In this document: positions 8,965-19,306 of the stretch, piece after piece
Layout: each line of letters begins with the position of its first letter
How positions within the stretch are numbered: position 1 is the first letter of the stretch
Made by a program: the position numbers and the translations under genes
Source of the DNA: Candidatus Ancillula glyptotermitis
Lineage (GTDB): Bacteria; Actinomycetota; Actinomycetes; Actinomycetales; Bifidobacteriaceae
Direction of reading: 5' to 3'
Assembly (NCBI GenBank): GCA_031268675.1
Contig: JAIRWY010000012.1
Location: 1-46,935 of the forward strand
DNA: 46,935 nt
Notes under the pieces: model-generated
Seen by the model: only the letters and a program-made list of their open reading frames with translations
Database searches by the model: none
What the model was told of the DNA's origin: nothing

Positions 8965-10352
8965 TATTTCATAGCCTTTTTTTGTAGATTAGTTTCAATT
9001 TCTTCAAGCGAAAGTCCACGCGTTTCAAATGCAACAGTTCGCACAAATACAACACCTAATAAGCAGAATAAACCAATACCTATGAAAATCCAGTATTTGT
9101 TATTTCCAAGTGTACCAAGTAGAACTGGGAATAAAAGAACCACCAGAAAGTTAGCGAGCCAGTTGACCATTGATGCTATGCCGACACCAAGACCACGAAC
9201 ATGCAATGGGAAAATTTCACCAAGAACAACCCACATAGTTCCACCCCAAGTAATTCCAAATGCCAAAATATACAAAATCAACATAATAGATATAACAACT
9301 TGCTCAGTTATGGAAACAGTACTTCCACTAATATTATAGTCCACCCATGCAATAACTCCTACGCTAATCCCCATCACAATTCCACCAATCGTTAATAGAG
9401 TACGGCGATTGATCTTATCTACAATTGCAATCGCGATAATTGTCGCAATTACATTAAATATGCCAATTCCAATAGCAACCAATCGTTGATTCAAGTCATT
9501 AAAACCTGCAACTTCCAAAACTTTAGGCGCGTAGTAGACCACAATATTACACCCCATAAACTGTTGAAAAAATGCAAGTCCTGCACCAACAAACAGTGCG
9601 GGACGGACGAAACGTGAAAATATATCTTTGAAACTGCCGAATTTTGTTTTAATATTTGCCTTAATTACATCAATCTCCTCATCAACTTCAGATACTGGGC
9701 GCAAATTAGTCAAAACTGCGCGCGCACTATCCAAGTCCCCAATTCTCACCAAGAAGCGTGGAGATTCTGGTAAAAGCAATGAACCTAGTAACATTACGAA
9801 ACCAGGAATAACTGCACCTCCTAGTGCAAATCTCCACCCCCATTGAGTATTCCATTCAGGTGAACCAATGCGCACAAGTAGAAAATTAACCACATATGAA
9901 AGCAAAATACCTAGTACAATCATCAACTGGTTCAAAAATGCTATTGAGCCTCTACTACTAGTTGGCGCGAGTTCAGACAAGTACATTGGTACTAATGCGG
10001 ATACTGAGCCAATTGCAAGCCCCAACAAAATGCGTGCTGCAACTATATAGAATGCGTCAAATGCAAAACCAGATAAGAGAGCACCAATACAGAATATAAT
10101 AGATGATGCTATTAAGAGCTTTTTGCGGCCAACTAAATCAGCAGCTTTTCCAACAGCAATCGCACCAATACCAGCACCAATAAGAACTGCTGCAGCGACA
10201 AAACCTTCTTGAAGTGAATTTTCAGTTACACGTAAATTCTTGTCTAAGAAGTGAAGTGTACCAGAAATAACACCAAAATCATAGCCAAATAACATACCAC
10301 CAAGTGCACCAAAAAAGTATATAAACCTACTTGATATTCTCATCGTTAGCAT
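8964..10352 (-). CDS. MFS sugar porter family transporter
   Basis: GGMLFGYDFGVISG, DLVGRKK, PESPRFLV, VVYYAPKVLEVAGF, GEIFPLHVRG. Confidence 0.9.
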   Translation of the reverse strand: MLTMRISSRFIYFFGALGGMLFGYDFGVISGTLHFLDKNLRVTENSLQEGFVAAAVLIGAGIGAIAVGKAADLVGRKKLLIASSIIFCIGALLSGFAFDAFYIVAARILLGLAIGSVSALVPMYLSELAPTSSRGSIAFLNQLMIVLGILLSYVVNFLLVRIGSPEWNTQWGWRFALGGAVIPGFVMLLGSLLLPESPRFLVRIGDLDSARAVLTNLRPVSEVDEEIDVIKANIKTKFGSFKDIFSRFVRPALFVGAGLAFFQQFMGCNIVVYYAPKVLEVAGFNDLNQRLVAIGIGIFNVIATIIAIAIVDKINRRTLLTIGGIVMGISVGVIAWVDYNISGSTVSITEQVVISIMLILYILAFGITWGGTMWVVLGEIFPLHVRGLGVGIASMVNWLANFLVVLLFPVLLGTLGNNKYWIFIGIGLFCLLGVVFVRTVAFETRGLSLEEIETNLQKKAMK

Positions 10353-10402
10353 CTCCCCTTAAATAAATGTACACCCCATTATATCATACTCTAAAAAAAA
10401 AG

Positions 10403-11542
10403 TCAAAGTACTACATCTGCTTTCACAGCATTGGAGGTTGTAGCAGTATATGCAGCAACTAGAGTTGTTAATGGAATAGAAAGTACTAGTCCAATACCAC
10501 TGATGAATATACTAACAACATCTGTAATCATGGTCTCCGATGTGATCTTGACAAAAACAGGATCAGAAAAAGTATAAATCCACATGATTATAGGAAGAGC
10601 AGAACCTATATATGCAAATGCAATTGTGTAGATAGTTGATGCGATGTGGTCTTTTCCAACTCTCATAGCTCTCAAAAATAACTGTGCAGAAGTGATTTTG
10701 GGGTTCAGACTCTTCAGTTCCTCCACAATTGAACTCTGCGTAATTGTAACATCATTAAGAACTCCAAGCGCACTAATTATTATTCCGCAAGAAATTATTG
10801 CAGATAATGAAATACTTGGAAAATTCTGAACCAACTGCAGGCTTTCATCAGAATCGTAACCAGTAATATGCGTAATTCTCAAAACTAAGGTACCAAAAAG
10901 TGATGTAAAAAGTAAACCAAGTATTGTTCCTAAAAGTGCAACAGAAGTCTTCATATTGAAACCGTGAACGATATAAAGTACAACAAACATGATGAGCGAT
11001 GAACTAACTAGTCCAATTAGCAATGTGTTTGAACCTGCAAAAAGTGCGGGAATTGTAAAAAGCAGAATTACTAGTAATCCAAAAACTAGACCTAGTAATG
11101 CCCTCAAACCTTTAAATCCAGCCACTAGCACAATCACCAGGACATAGACAAACACCAGGAAAATCATAGACCCAGATCTGTCAAACCCGTAGAAAACATA
11201 TTGCGATTCAGGTCCTGAGTTACCGAGTTGTTCGCTAGAAAGCTTGTTCACAAGAACTTTGTCACCGCTTTTGAGCAACTTGATGTATTTTGAATCACAC
11301 TGCACAGTAACATTCTTGTCTTTTTCCTCACCAGAAGAAATTTGTACGGTGACCATATTGTCCTTATTCGTTTCTTCAACAACTTTTCCACTCATCAAGT
11401 TATTGAAGTTCTTATTTTGATGAAGTGCAGTTGTATTGCCAGAAAAAAACAGCACTGCGCAAAAAACTGTGAACGCAAAGTATACAACCAGAATAAATAC
11501 AACTATCTGTTTTGCTCTCGGTAAATTACTGAACTTGCGCAT
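10403..11542 (-). CDS. YibE/F-like membrane protein; start re-placed at MRKFSN because the listed ORF start runs into the tRNA
   Basis: Multi-TM; LGVLNDVTITQSSIVEEL; AAAGGA ribosome-binding site before ATG 11540-11542. Confidence 0.8.
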   Translation of the reverse strand: MRKFSNLPRAKQIVVFILVVYFAFTVFCAVLFFSGNTTALHQNKNFNNLMSGKVVEETNKDNMVTVQISSGEEKDKNVTVQCDSKYIKLLKSGDKVLVNKLSSEQLGNSGPESQYVFYGFDRSGSMIFLVFVYVLVIVLVAGFKGLRALLGLVFGLLVILLFTIPALFAGSNTLLIGLVSSSLIMFVVLYIVHGFNMKTSVALLGTILGLLFTSLFGTLVLRITHITGYDSDESLQLVQNFPSISLSAIISCGIIISALGVLNDVTITQSSIVEELKSLNPKITSAQLFLRAMRVGKDHIASTIYTIAFAYIGSALPIIMWIYTFSDPVFVKITSETMITDVVSIFISGIGLVLSIPLTTLVAAYTATTSNAVKADVVL

Positions 11543-11559
11543 ATTTGAAAATCCTTTCG

Positions 11560-11633
11560 TACCCCAGGTGGGACTCGAACCCACAACAAGCCGGGTTTGA
11601 GCCGACCGCGTCTACCAATTGCGCCACTAGGGC
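11560..11633 (-). tRNA. tRNA-Leu(CAA), 74 nt, short variable loop, no encoded CCA
   Basis: GCCCTAG acceptor, GCG/CGC D stem, GTCGG-CTCAAAC-CCGGC anticodon arm, GTGGG-TTCGAGT-CCCAC T arm, CTGGGGT-A. Confidence 0.85.
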
Positions 11634-11649
11634 AAAGCTACTACTTACA

Positions 11650-13044
11650 TTATACCACAACTTCTTGCCAATGTTGGCGTGGAATTAGTTCTTTTAGTTC
11701 ATAAAGACCATTAGAATTTGCAGATACTTGAACAACACCAGGTTTTGGCAATCCGTTGTAATTAGATGCCATAGAATATCCGTATGCTCCAGTTATAGGA
11801 ATGAACAACAAATCTCCTCGCTTAACATTTGGCGGTAGAAATATTTCATCAACCAGAATATCGCCAGATTCACAGTGTTTGCCAACGATTCTGCAGTTGA
11901 GTAATTCAGCAGAACTTGCATTAAAACGCGTTGTTGATTGTCTAGTTTGGCCAAATACTAGTGCACTATATTTTGCCTGGTAGAGTGCAGGACGAATGTT
12001 GTCGCTCATACCACCGTCTACGCTAATATATCTTCTAGTGTGCCCTTGTTCTAGTTCAATATCTTTGATGGTTCCTATAGTATAAAGTGTGCCCATACAT
12101 GGTCCAATCAACCATCTTCCAGGCTCAAAACTAATCAGAGGTGGCTTTTTTCCAGTAGTTTTTTCGGCTACCAAATTTGACAATGACTCCATCAACTCTT
12201 CCAGATCCAGCATTTCATCACTTGTACAATACTGTATGCCAAAACCACCGCCTAGGTCAATCTCGCGCAGATAATGGTTTGTCTGGTCCGCAAAATTTTG
12301 ACGCAGTTGCAGCATACGCTCTGCAGATTCCAGAAAACCCTCAGGAGAAGTGATTTGTGATCCAATATGCGTGTGAATTCCAACCAGTTCAAAAATATCC
12401 GAGCGTTTGAGAACTGCTGTAAGTGCTTCTATTGCTTGATTATTCTGCATGGAAATTCCGAACTTCTGATCCTCATGTGCAGTCGCAATAAAACTATGAC
12501 CTCCTGCGTGAACACCTGTTGTAATTCGTATCATAACGCGCAGTTTACTTGTTCCGCCAGCAAATGCACCAACTAGATCTTCAAGCATGCTGATTTCGTC
12601 CATACTGTCAATTACCAAGTGTCTGAAATTCTTCTGAAATGCGAACAGTATCTCTTTTTCTGACTTATTATTTCCATGAAGTCCCAAATGTTCACCATGC
12701 GCACCACCCTCAATTGCTGTCATAATCTCGGTGTATGAACATGTGTCAATTCCAAAACCATTTTTAACAAGTGCGGGAACGATATTCTTGGACAAAAATG
12801 CCTTACCTGCATAAACTGCACGATATTTAATGGAGTGCTTGTTAAAAGCATTTGATACTAGTTGATTGAAATTCATCATGCGGTTTTGGAATAAATCTGC
12901 GCTGAAAACGAATGTTGGTGTATCAAAATGCTGCTTCACTTTGCGCAAAACATCCTGAGAAAATGCATCATATTCTGGTTGAAACTTGTGTTCTTCACGA
13001 TTTGCATTTTCCTCTTCGCCATATTCAATACCGTTAAGATTCAT
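11650..13044 (-). CDS. lysA: Diaminopimelate decarboxylase
   Basis: YAGKAFLSKN, GIHTHIGSQI, DLGGGFGI, EPGRWLIG. Confidence 0.93.
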   Translation of the reverse strand: MNLNGIEYGEEENANREEHKFQPEYDAFSQDVLRKVKQHFDTPTFVFSADLFQNRMMNFNQLVSNAFNKHSIKYRAVYAGKAFLSKNIVPALVKNGFGIDTCSYTEIMTAIEGGAHGEHLGLHGNNKSEKEILFAFQKNFRHLVIDSMDEISMLEDLVGAFAGGTSKLRVMIRITTGVHAGGHSFIATAHEDQKFGISMQNNQAIEALTAVLKRSDIFELVGIHTHIGSQITSPEGFLESAERMLQLRQNFADQTNHYLREIDLGGGFGIQYCTSDEMLDLEELMESLSNLVAEKTTGKKPPLISFEPGRWLIGPCMGTLYTIGTIKDIELEQGHTRRYISVDGGMSDNIRPALYQAKYSALVFGQTRQSTTRFNASSAELLNCRIVGKHCESGDILVDEIFLPPNVKRGDLLFIPITGAYGYSMASNYNGLPKPGVVQVSANSNGLYELKELIPRQHWQEVVV

Positions 13045-13045
13045 A

Positions 13046-14221
13046 TCAGGACTCCTTTATAATTCCACTATTTTGAAGTTCATCAAATTTTTCTAGTGCT
13101 TGCAAAAATACTTTGTCCATATCCATATAACTGTATTCACCAAGTCTACCAGCAAATATCACGCGCTCTTTCATAAACAACTCCTCTGCTTGCTGTCTAT
13201 ACAACTTGTAGATTTCTTTGTCCTTAGGTGTATTTACTGGGTAATACGGTTCAGATCCTACTTTCCAAGTTTTTGAGTACTCGTACGCAATTACTGAGCT
13301 ATTAGTGGTATATACTCGCTCTGGATTAAAATGCTTGAACTCAATTATACGAGTATATGGTTCTTCTAAATCTGCATAATTCATTACTGAACACCCCTGA
13401 AAATCAGGCATATCAACTGTCTGAAAATCAAATTCAACTGAGCGCCAACTCAACTGTCCTAAGTTGAAGTTAAAATATTCATCAATTGCGCCTGTATAAA
13501 TAATCAGTGCATCAGGATTTTTGCTAATCAACTCTTCCTTTATCTTAAACCAGTTAGTATTTAACTGCACAGTAATTTGTTCATGATTCAACATATTTTC
13601 AAACATTGCAGTGTATCCATTTGCTGGTAGTCCTTCGTACAAATCGTTAAAATAACGGTTGTTGTAATTGTATCTAACTGGTAATCGTTTAATAATTTCT
13701 GGAGGCAAATTTTCTACTGGATTTTGCCACTGTTTTGCGGTATAATTACGGATAAATGCATCAAAAAGAGGTTTACCAATTAGAGAAATTCCTTGTTCAA
13801 GTAAATTTTCAATCTTCTTGCTGGTTTTATCTTGTTCAATTAGGTGCTCAATAAATTCCTGTGCCTGAACTGGCGAAAACGCCTTGCCAAAAAACTGGTT
13901 AATAGTCGCCAAATTGATAGGTAGACTAAAAACTTGCTGCCCTCTTGAACTTCTGTGTGTAGTGAAAACTCGGTGTGAATAGTCAGTAAATGCCGAAAAC
14001 TCGTTAACAAAATTCCAAACACGTTCATTTGAAGTATGAAAAATATGCGCTCCGTATTTATGAACTTCAATACCTGTTTTTACATCAAATTCAGAATATG
14101 CATTACCACCAATATGCTCTCGTTTATCAATTACTAGCACTTTTTGTCCAGTTTTGGCAACAAGATTTGCAAAAGAAGCGCCAAATATGCCTGCACCGAC
14201 AATAATTACCTTATATTGCAT
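13046..14221 (-). CDS. glf: UDP-galactopyranose mutase
   Basis: VIIVGAGIFGASFAN, HIGGNAYSEFD, YGAHIFHTSN, AGRLGEYSYMDMD. Confidence 0.95.
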   Translation of the reverse strand: MQYKVIIVGAGIFGASFANLVAKTGQKVLVIDKREHIGGNAYSEFDVKTGIEVHKYGAHIFHTSNERVWNFVNEFSAFTDYSHRVFTTHRSSRGQQVFSLPINLATINQFFGKAFSPVQAQEFIEHLIEQDKTSKKIENLLEQGISLIGKPLFDAFIRNYTAKQWQNPVENLPPEIIKRLPVRYNYNNRYFNDLYEGLPANGYTAMFENMLNHEQITVQLNTNWFKIKEELISKNPDALIIYTGAIDEYFNFNLGQLSWRSVEFDFQTVDMPDFQGCSVMNYADLEEPYTRIIEFKHFNPERVYTTNSSVIAYEYSKTWKVGSEPYYPVNTPKDKEIYKLYRQQAEELFMKERVIFAGRLGEYSYMDMDKVFLQALEKFDELQNSGIIKES

Positions 14222-14555
14222 TAACTTCACCATCATTAGTCTTATTGCTCAAAATATGCCCATGTGCATGAAAAACACTTTGACCAGCACTTTCTCCAGT
14301 GTTAAAAAGCAACTTGAATTCACCGCCAGCTGTCTTTTTCGCAATTTGCCCTGCAATACGAACAACTTTTGCAAGCAACTTTTCATCATCTGCAAGTTCA
14401 ACAACATTCTTAACATGCTTTTTTGGAACAACTAAAATATGAACTGCAGCTTCGGGATTTACATCATGAAAAGCCATAACATCTTCATCTTCATACACCA
14501 CTTTTGCAGGTATCTGTTTGCACACAATCTGGCAAAAAATACAATTTGCAGTCAT
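14211..14555 (-). CDS. HIT family protein
   Basis: CIFCQIV...VFHAHGHIL histidine triad. Confidence 0.9.
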   Translation of the reverse strand: MTANCIFCQIVCKQIPAKVVYEDEDVMAFHDVNPEAAVHILVVPKKHVKNVVELADDEKLLAKVVRIAGQIAKKTAGGEFKLLFNTGESAGQSVFHAHGHILSNKTNDGEVNAI

Positions 14556-15011
14556 TTACACATCCTTGAAGTTCTTCTCTTCAATTGCCCTGATCATATC
14601 CACGCGCCTCAAATGGCGTTCACCTTCAAATTCTGCATCTAACCATGCCTCAAGTATGGCACTGCCCAATCCTGCACCAACAACTCTAGCTCCAAGCGCA
14701 AGAATATTTGAGTCGTTGTGATTACGACTAAGAGTTGCAGTGTAGGTCTCCGAACAAACAACCGCGCGAATTCCACGCACTTTATTGGCAGCAAGCGAAA
14801 TACCAACGCCCGTTCCACACACCAACAAACCTTTTTCAAACTCTCCACTTGCAACTTTATTACCAACTAGTTCGCCCCAAGTAGGATAATCAGTTGAAGC
14901 ATGGTCATGAGTCCCAAAATCTGTGTAATCGATTTTACGAGCATCAAGCACTTTTAGTAACTCCAACTTCAAATCAATACCAGCATGATCTGATGCAACT
15001 GCTATCTTCAT
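14556..15011 (-). CDS. rpiB: Ribose-5-phosphate isomerase B
   Basis: MKIAVASDHAGIDLK, GLLVCGTGVGISLAANK, NDSNILALGARV. Confidence 0.93.
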   Translation of the reverse strand: MKIAVASDHAGIDLKLELLKVLDARKIDYTDFGTHDHASTDYPTWGELVGNKVASGEFEKGLLVCGTGVGISLAANKVRGIRAVVCSETYTATLSRNHNDSNILALGARVVGAGLGSAILEAWLDAEFEGERHLRRVDMIRAIEEKNFKDV

Positions 15012-15139
15012 AGTTAACTCCTTAAATTATCTGGTAGTTACATTATACCACACACCATATTTAACTTTTGCTTGTTTTTAAGAAAAAAGTATGCTATAAT
15101 GAGACTGTAAGAAATTCTTAGTTAATATAAGGAGATATT

Positions 15140-15922
15140 GTGCGTAAAAATAAAGTTAATGCATTTGCGATTGTATTCGCGAGTGTTGTGTTGTCGTTCA
15201 CACTCGTGAATTCTGCCAATATTGTTGCTGAAGCTGCTATTCAAAATGTGGATTTTGCAAAGAGTGAACTTGTAAAAAGTGTAAAAAGTGAGTTAGAACC
15301 ATATTTTCACGACTATTCTGGTCAACCAAGCAATATTCAAAATCACGGAACTCAGGGTACTTATTTTGAAAATACTGTTCAGTCAACTATGACACTTGCT
15401 GAAAAGTTGTATATCAATGTTACGGGTGGCGAAAACTTGAAGGCCAAGCAAGATGTTGAAAACTTTCTCTCGTCCAAACATGGAGAAAATACTTGTATAA
15501 TAATGTTTGAAGACAGTAATAAAAACAAGCTTATTGGTATAGATGAAATTGAATGCAGTAAGATTGACGACGCCAAAAGTGGATTTTTAGATGCATTTGA
15601 AGCAAAAATTAAACTTCTTCAGCCAGACAAAAAAACATCAACTGAGGCATTTGAGTACTTGATTCATAACAATCTTGGAGCTGATGTAAAAAATGGATGC
15701 AATGGTGCTGATGCGTGTATATTTCCAGTTCAAGGCGTTGACATTGGGTTTTATACTGGACCTGCTTGTTATATAGGAAGTTGGAAAAATACAACAATGG
15801 TATTGGCACTAAAGAGGTCTTCGAGCTTCTATTATGATGGCGGATCTACCAATGTTCTTGATCGAAGCAACGGTATCAAATTTGCAAATCCGGTTACTGT
15901 AACCACTGTTAATACTTACTAG
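15140..15922 (+). CDS. Secreted protein of unknown function (GTG start)
   Basis: AAGGAGATATT-GTG; Sec-type signal peptide AFAIVFASVVLSFTLVNSANIVAEA; four Cys in the mature part. Confidence 0.7.
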   Translation: MRKNKVNAFAIVFASVVLSFTLVNSANIVAEAAIQNVDFAKSELVKSVKSELEPYFHDYSGQPSNIQNHGTQGTYFENTVQSTMTLAEKLYINVTGGENLKAKQDVENFLSSKHGENTCIIMFEDSNKNKLIGIDEIECSKIDDAKSGFLDAFEAKIKLLQPDKKTSTEAFEYLIHNNLGADVKNGCNGADACIFPVQGVDIGFYTGPACYIGSWKNTTMVLALKRSSSFYYDGGSTNVLDRSNGIKFANPVTVTTVNTY

Positions 15923-15974
15923 TAGTTATTTATAGTTAAGGGCGAGGTATTTTGTGTGATGCTTCGCCTTTTTT

Positions 15975-16169
15975 CTACCTGTGAATGGCTTTTTCAAACT
16001 CTCCGCTGGCAACTTTATTACCAACTAGTTCGCCCCAAGTGGGGTAATCGGTTGAAGCATGGTCATGAGTTCCAAAATCCGTGTAGCTGATCTTACGAGC
16101 ATCAAGCACTTTTAGTAACTCCAACTTCAAATCAATACCAGCATGATCTGATGCAACTGCTATCTTCAT
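15975..16169 (-). pseudogene. Truncated duplicate of the 5' part of rpiB
   Basis: MKIAVASDHAGIDLKLELLKVLDARKISYTDFGTHDHASTDYPTWGELVGNKVASGEFEKAIHR*, near-identical to the rpiB N-terminus, then stops. Confidence 0.85.
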
Positions 16170-16316
16170 AGTTAACTCCTTAAAATTGTACTTGAATACA
16201 TTATACACCATAATAAGAGTTTTTGCAGTGTAAACATATCCGCATTCAAAATGCACAATTCTGATGTTCTTGTAAAGAATACACCAATATCTTAAATTTC
16301 ATCCAATTTTTGATCA

Positions 16317-17063
16317 TCAAGAGTAAATATCAGTAAGTACTTTTCCAATTTTATCGTTAATCTGGAGTATATTAAAGTGTTTGTACTTCTCAACATTTTG
16401 TTTTTGCTTGTTGATGAATATGAGATTCTTGCCGAAGAAGTAACTAACTATACTAGCAGCTGGATAAACAACAAGTGAAGTTCCTCCAACTATAAGAGTA
16501 TCCGCACGTTCAACTTGTGCTTGTGCAGCATTCCAAACAGACTGATTAAGTGGTTCTTCATAGAGGACAACAGCAGGTTTTAGTATTCCATCACAATTTA
16601 GTGCAAAGCATCGAGGTATATAGTCATTAGCATCATCAATTAACTCTACCATCATCTTCAAATCAGCAAAAGCACCGCACTTTATACAATAATTCTCGTG
16701 AATACTACCATGCACCTCATATACATCAACTGAACCGCCCATTTGATGTAGTCCATCTATGTTCTGGGTAATAACTGGGATTTTTAATTTTGCTAGTAGT
16801 TTATGTGCAGAATTCGGTTTAGCATCTAAAAACAGCATCTTGTTGCGATAAAAGCGGTAGAATTCAGCCGTATTTGCATTAAAAAAACTACGAGATATAA
16901 TTTCTTCTGGTGGAAAATCATACTCTTCGTTGTACAAGCCATTAGTTGATCTGAAATCTGGAATTCCACTTTCTGTTGAAACGCCTGCACCTCCAAAAAA
17001 AACAACATGCTTTGACTCATCTAGTATCTGTTTTAATCTACTACTATTGTGCGTAATCACCAC
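16317..17063 (-). CDS. SIR2-family NAD-dependent protein deacylase
   Basis: FFGGAGVSTESGIPDFRS, TQNIDGLHQMGG, EVHGSI, CIKCG, GGTSLVVYPA. Confidence 0.9.
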   Translation of the reverse strand: MVITHNSSRLKQILDESKHVVFFGGAGVSTESGIPDFRSTNGLYNEEYDFPPEEIISRSFFNANTAEFYRFYRNKMLFLDAKPNSAHKLLAKLKIPVITQNIDGLHQMGGSVDVYEVHGSIHENYCIKCGAFADLKMMVELIDDANDYIPRCFALNCDGILKPAVVLYEEPLNQSVWNAAQAQVERADTLIVGGTSLVVYPAASIVSYFFGKNLIFINKQKQNVEKYKHFNILQINDKIGKVLTDIYS

Positions 17064-17862
17064 CAGATACTCCTAAAAATTCCTCAAGCGTCTTACCAGA
17101 ATTCCTAACTGCAGTTGCAGTTTCAACTCCTAAATACCTCAAATGCCATGGTTCTCCAACATATCCAGTAGTTGGGGTCCACTCATCACGGTAGCGCACA
17201 ATAAATCCATATTCATGTGCATGAAGCGCAACCCAATCTGTAGAATAATCATACACTGGATCATTAATGCGGTATAAGTTACCCGAACTGTCTTTGAGGT
17301 CAAATGCAAGACCAGTTTGATGTTCTGAATATCCAGGTTTTGCACTATAAGTATTCGCTGCTTGAGCACCAGAAGATGCAACATAATTTGAGTATAAATT
17401 CGCCTGAGTTGCGAAACTTCTATAACCACTCCACTGCTCTATAATATGCGAAGCGTGGGAATCACCAGAGTTTTGAGCAGCAGCGATTAACTGCCTTAGA
17501 TGTGTAACTGCCTCTGCATTTTCACCAGGTGCCCAATTTTGAGGCAGCGGATGCTTCTTGTTGACAACAATAATGTTATTCTTAAAAAACGGCGTACTAG
17601 CAGTTTCAGGGGTTAAATTATCACCTTGTGTTTCAGGTGTTGAATTAGTTGCAGTTGCACTTGGAACTGTAGTTGAAGGATCAGGAGTTGGTGTAACTAC
17701 ACTTGGCGTACTCTGGGTCTCGGTTTGCGCCTTGTTTTCTGCATCTCCACCTTTTTCCACCGCATTTTGATGGCTTCCTTTAGCAAAAGCAACTACTACT
17801 AACACTACAACTAAACAAAGCACAGCACTAAAAAGAATAATCAGCCGCTTTTTTTTGCTCAT
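17044..17862 (-). CDS. VanY-like D-alanyl-D-alanine carboxypeptidase; leaderless ATG at 17862
   Basis: SGYRSFATQANLY, GYSEHQTGLAFDL, EPWHLRYLG; TATAAT (17869-17874)-6-ATG. Confidence 0.88.
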   Translation of the reverse strand: MSKKKRLIILFSAVLCLVVVLVVVAFAKGSHQNAVEKGGDAENKAQTETQSTPSVVTPTPDPSTTVPSATATNSTPETQGDNLTPETASTPFFKNNIIVVNKKHPLPQNWAPGENAEAVTHLRQLIAAAQNSGDSHASHIIEQWSGYRSFATQANLYSNYVASSGAQAANTYSAKPGYSEHQTGLAFDLKDSSGNLYRINDPVYDYSTDWVALHAHEYGFIVRYRDEWTPTTGYVGEPWHLRYLGVETATAVRNSGKTLEEFLGVSGGDYAQ

Positions 17863-17912
17863 GTGTATATTATACCACACTTTCTGTTCTAGTTTGATGC
17901 ATACACATCCAC

Positions 17913-18254
17913 ATATGAAGTAGGACACTTCCATAAACTAAAACTTTCTTATTCAGGGGAGGTACATGCAAAAACTTCTTCTTGAGCAAATCCAGGTGGT
18001 TTTATAACCTAGACCTTCATTAAGGCTATTTATAAGCACGTGGTTTGATTTTAGGTGCTTATGTGTGTTATATACACATGTACTATTTTGAAGGGGGAAA
18101 ACAGGCTTTTTAGACTTCATGATGTATAAGCAGAGTGATAAGTGCGCAGTAGAACATGCCTGTTTCTTGTCTTTTGTGCTGAAAGTTGTGTAATCTACCT
18201 GTTTCTCTTAAAATACTACCTCTTGGGGTGTCCTACTTCTGATTAGAATTTAGC
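17913..18254. mobile_element. Putative TIR-bounded non-coding element, degenerate left end
   Basis: ATATGAAGTAGGACAC at 17913-17928 and GGTGTCCTACTTCTGATTAGAATTTAGC at 18227-18254. Confidence 0.45.
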
Positions 18255-18790
18255 TACTTGATATTGCATATAGAAGTATTTGAATCTAGCAATGCATTTG
18301 CAACTGCCATAATTGCGCATCCAGTTCCAAGTTCTGCAAGATAACCATCAGTAGTTGTAGCACCAACTCCAATTTTAGTACCTGTAACTTCTTGATATCG
18401 CACTGCCATCTGGTCTCTGAATGGCTGTATCTTCGGAGTACGCGCAACTATTTGAATACTAGCACTTTCTATAGAGAAACCTGCATTTTCAACAGTTTCC
18501 ACAACATATAGTAATATCTTTTCACCAGATGCATTTTTCCACCTGTTTTCATCCACACCAAGTAATGTGCCAATATCCCCCAAATGTGCCGCACTAAGAA
18601 GTGCATCGCAAAGTGCATGTGTTGCAACATCAGCATCAGAATGTCCTTGTAACTTCGGAAAACCTGGCAACTCAAGAAGCCCTAGTTTAAGGCAATTTCC
18701 TAGAGAATAAGAGGTATCTGGACAGTTCAAGATATTAACATCATCTGAAAATCCATGTATATCAATGCCAGTACCAATACTAAAACTCAT
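18254..18790 (-). CDS. ispF: 2-C-methyl-D-erythritol 2,4-cyclodiphosphate synthase
   Basis: GTGIDIHGF, LQGHSDADVATHALCDALLSAA, GDIG, ATTTDG. Confidence 0.92.
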   Translation of the reverse strand: MSFSIGTGIDIHGFSDDVNILNCPDTSYSLGNCLKLGLLELPGFPKLQGHSDADVATHALCDALLSAAHLGDIGTLLGVDENRWKNASGEKILLYVVETVENAGFSIESASIQIVARTPKIQPFRDQMAVRYQEVTGTKIGVGATTTDGYLAELGTGCAIMAVANALLDSNTSICNIK

Positions 18791-18800
18791 CTACACCTAA

Positions 18801-18836
18801 AAAACAAAAGGGTGCAGCGCAATGCCACACCCTTGT
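18801..18836 (-). terminator. Terminator after rplL
   Basis: CAAGGGTG...CACCCTTTTG followed by a T-run on the minus strand. Confidence 0.7.
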
Positions 18837-18856
18837 ATGTTATATGTTGATTGTTT

Positions 18857-19243
18857 CTATTGAAGCTCAACAGTTGCACCTGCGGCTTCAAGAACCTCTT
18901 TTGCTTTTTCTGCATCCTCTTTCTTGGCGTTCTCAAGAACTGCCTTTGGCGCTCCATCAACTAATGCTTTTGCTTCTGCCAGACCTAAACTTGTTAGACC
19001 ACGAACCTCTTTGATTACTGCAATCTTCTTGTCTCCAGCAGCAGTCAGCACAACATTGAAGGAGTCCTTCTCTTCTGCAGCGCCAGCATCACCAGCGCCA
19101 GGTGCAGCAGCAACAGCCACAGCAGCGGGTGCTACAGCAGTTACATCAAATTCCTCTTCAAACTTTTTCACGAAATCACTTAACTCAATTAGTGTTAGCT
19201 CCTTGAACGCATCAATTAGCTCTTCAGTAGTTAGTTTTGCCAT
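18857..19243 (-). CDS. rplL: Ribosomal protein bL12 (L7/L12)
   Basis: [32 protein letters not shown]...[24 protein letters not shown]. Confidence 0.97.
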   Translation of the reverse strand: MAKLTTEELIDAFKELTLIELSDFVKKFEEEFDVTAVAPAAVAVAAAPGAGDAGAAEEKDSFNVVLTAAGDKKIAVIKEVRGLTSLGLAEAKALVDGAPKAVLENAKKEDAEKAKEVLEAAGATVELQ

Positions 19244-19306
19244 CTTCCTATATCCTTATCTCTATTCCTATTACTTACAACCCTAGTCTTACTCGTAGTC
19301 CTACCT

